A DNA stretch of 7,700 nucleotides from assembly GCA_003170875.1 (NCBI GenBank), contig PMYJ01000087.1:5915-13614 (forward strand). The letters run 5' to 3'. Shown one piece after another: positions 6,727 through 7,700 of this stretch. The stretch's first letter is position 1. Every line of letters begins with the position of its first letter. The notes under the pieces are model-generated. The model had not been told where the DNA came from and made no database searches. It worked only from the letters and a program-made list of their open reading frames with translations. Both the position numbers and the translations under genes were made by a program. This DNA is from Candidatus Dormiibacterota bacterium. Its GTDB lineage: Bacteria; Chloroflexota; Dormibacteria; Aeolococcales; Aeolococcaceae.

Positions 6727-7233
6727 ATGAGCCTCGCCCAGGGCGCCGCCGGCGGGCGCCATCTGGCAACATCGGTTGCGATGGCTGACAGCGAAAGTGC
6801 CCATCTCGCACGCAACGCGGCGGAGCTGGAGAGGCTCCGCACCGCCGGATCGCGGCTGCTCGCCGGCGACTTGCCCGCCCACCTCGGCGGCGGGTGGGCC
6901 CCGCCGGCCGTATTCGCTCACCTCGCCTTCTGGGACCGCCTCGTCCTCGCCCGCTGGGACCTGTACGATCGGGATGGGGCCATCGAGACCCTCCCCGATA
7001 CCCACACCGACCTGGTCAACGCAGCCGGGCTGCCCCTCTGGCTGGCGCTCCCTCGGGAAGCCGCGGTGGCCGAGGCGATCGAGGCCGCCGGTCAGGTCGT
7101 CGAGCGGATCGCCGCCCTCCGCCCTGCGGCGGTGGAAGCTGCGCTGACCACCGGCCGCCGGGCGATGCTCGATCGGACCTTCCACTGGACGCCCCACCTC
7201 GACGAGCTCGCCGGGGTCATGCCTCCCCGCTGA
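6727..7233 (+). CDS. DinB-fold (DinB/maleylpyruvate isomerase-like) protein
   Basis: A small four-helix-bundle protein of the DinB superfamily, whose members include metal- and thiol-dependent enzymes; the role here is unknown. Counted from the ATG at 6781 it has 150 residues, the family's usual length. It has the N-terminal helix LARNAAELERLRTAGSRLL, then FAHLAFWDR with H47, and near the C-terminus HWTPHLDEL with H135 and H139. H47 plus this H-x3-H pair is the metal-binding triad of the superfamily and appears intact. Two starts are possible: ATG 6727 (168 residues) has a GGAGGG 11 nt upstream, while ATG 6781 fits the family N-terminus but has no Shine-Dalgarno. If 6781 is right, the leader also contains a second strong hairpin, GGCGCC/GGCGCC (6742-6760). 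The gene is divergent from the glycosidase and may share its AT-rich regulatory island. Confidence 0.85.
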   Translation: MSLAQGAAGGRHLATSVAMADSESAHLARNAAELERLRTAGSRLLAGDLPAHLGGGWAPPAVFAHLAFWDRLVLARWDLYDRDGAIETLPDTHTDLVNAAGLPLWLALPREAAVAEAIEAAGQVVERIAALRPAAVEAALTTGRRAMLDRTFHWTPHLDELAGVMPPR

Positions 7234-7254
7234 GGGTCCGCGCTGGCCGGTCCG

Positions 7255-7480
7255 TCAGCTACCCGCGTCGGTCTCGATGAGCACCCCGTCGTTCGAGTAA
7301 CCGATGGCCCAGCAGTCCGCGGAGGTGATGCAGACAATGTTCTGCAACTGGCCCGCCGAGCGCTGGCCGGCCCGGGTGGGGCTGCTGGCCACCGTCCACC
7401 CGCCACCCCTGCGCGTCTCGATTCAGAGGCTGAGAATTGCCGGACCGGCTTCCGACGGCCCAGCAGTCCCCGGTCGCCGT
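7255..7480 (-). pseudogene. Frameshifted remnant of a DCWAVG-repeat (propeller-like) protein
   Basis: On the minus strand 7480-7424 reads TATGDCWAVGSRSGNSQPL. One base later, 7422-7255 reads IETRRGGGWTVASSPTRAG and continues through LQNIVCITSADCWAIGYSN and DGVLIETDAGS to a TGA at 7257-7255. The two halves carry the same repeat, DCWA(V/I)G...LIET..G, encoded by the direct repeat GGCCCAGCAGTCC at 7457-7469 and 7306-7318. These copies are 151 bp apart, which is 50 codons plus one base. Dropping the T at 7423 restores PL-IET exactly as in the second copy (VL-IET). There is no start codon: a TGA (7483-7481) blocks the frame upstream, so the 5' part is missing. Such Cys/Trp repeats occur in secreted beta-propeller-like proteins of high-GC soil bacteria (recalled from general knowledge). 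It fills the gap between the DinB-like gene and the gene at the right edge. A sequencing error could explain the frameshift but not the missing 5' end. Confidence 0.65.
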
Positions 7481-7493
7481 TCACCCTCGCACC

Positions 7494-7700
7494 TCATCTG
7501 CCCAGCTTGCGGAGGAAGAGGAAGACGGACGTGTACTGCCGGCGTCGGTGCTCGAAGACGATGGCGGGGTAGTCGGTGACATGGCGCCGCGCCTCGATCA
7601 GTGCCTCCGACAGCGGCTTGACCTTGCTCATCGTGGCCGGGCTGACGCCGAAGTCGATGGGCTCCACCAGCTCCAGCTCCGAGCACGACCCTGCCAGCTC
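7494..7700 (-). CDS. C-terminal end of an unidentified protein
   Basis: The frame entering from the right edge is open for 68 residues and ends with TGA at 7496-7494. It contains SELELVEPIDFGVSPATMSK, KPLSEALIEARRHV, DYPAIVFEHRRRQY and the ending TSVFLFLRKLGR. The mix of charged helices and a final hydrophobic beta-strand resembles the C-terminus of Rossmann-type enzymes such as methyltransferases, but nothing diagnostic is visible and I do not assign a family. The stop is 13 nt from the start of the broken repeat remnant, which is in another frame. Confidence 0.6.
   Translation of the reverse strand, partial: ELAGSCSELELVEPIDFGVSPATMSKVKPLSEALIEARRHVTDYPAIVFEHRRRQYTSVFLFLRKLGR

Noticed and set aside
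6486..6842. N-terminal extension of the glycosidase by 119 residues
   Set aside because: The frame is open, but the residues are low-complexity Arg/Ala/Ser, pass through the AT-rich palindromes and overlap the DinB-like gene start. Family similarity begins just after the ATG at 6485.
6574..7197. 207-codon minus-strand open frame over the DinB-like gene
   Set aside because: It is antisense to a gene with an intact His triad and no similarity was recognised. It also crosses the hairpins and palindromes.
7423..7686. 87-codon minus-strand open frame near the right edge
   Set aside because: The alternative frame, open to the window edge and ending at 7494, gives a far more protein-like sequence. 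This frame reads Arg/Gly/Pro-rich and crosses the repeat remnant.

Overview
The window is very GC-rich chromosomal DNA with densely packed genes and GC-ending codons. It most likely comes from a terrestrial high-GC bacterium: Actinomycetota fits, and Dormibacterota or high-GC Chloroflexota cannot be excluded. No rRNA, tRNA, CRISPR array, transposase or phage gene was seen.

Bases 1-6485 hold five genes, all on the minus strand. In transcription order they are a large GH63/MGH1-like glycosidase (6485 to 3879), an EamA/DMT-type membrane transporter (3841 to 2903), and a membrane-anchored Asp-box (BNR) beta-propeller protein (2896 to 1517). Then come a TPP riboswitch (1465 to 1395) and the thiamine salvage pair thiD (1390 to 551) and thiM (545, running off the left edge). 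The first three are closely spaced (37 and 6 nt apart) and may be co-transcribed. The riboswitch starts a separate thiD-thiM unit. Its 3' closing strand is also the thiD Shine-Dalgarno sequence, so TPP should switch off translation of the two kinases that recycle hydroxymethylpyrimidine and hydroxyethylthiazole into thiamine.

Bases 6486-6726 separate the divergent glycosidase and DinB-like genes. This stretch contains a sharply AT-rich island (about 38% GC over 6611-6660) with two near-identical palindromes in tandem, TTTCGTGACGAAA and ATTCGTGACGAAAT. Their centres are exactly 14 bp apart, and a third degenerate palindrome follows in the same register. This looks like an operator array for a regulator not encoded in the window, and it is the most interesting non-coding signal here. 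Strong GC hairpins lie on both sides.

Bases 6727-7233 (plus strand) encode a small DinB-fold protein with an intact His triad. Behind it, on the minus strand, is a decayed fragment (7255-7480) of a repeat protein carrying two 'DCWA(V/I)G...IET' repeats, broken by a single-base frameshift. At the right edge is the C-terminal end of an unidentified minus-strand gene (7494 onward).

Overall this is ordinary metabolism (thiamine salvage, carbohydrate hydrolysis, export) plus one well-defined orphan operator and one pseudogene. I do not see a defence system, biosynthetic cluster or other clear novel multi-gene system.
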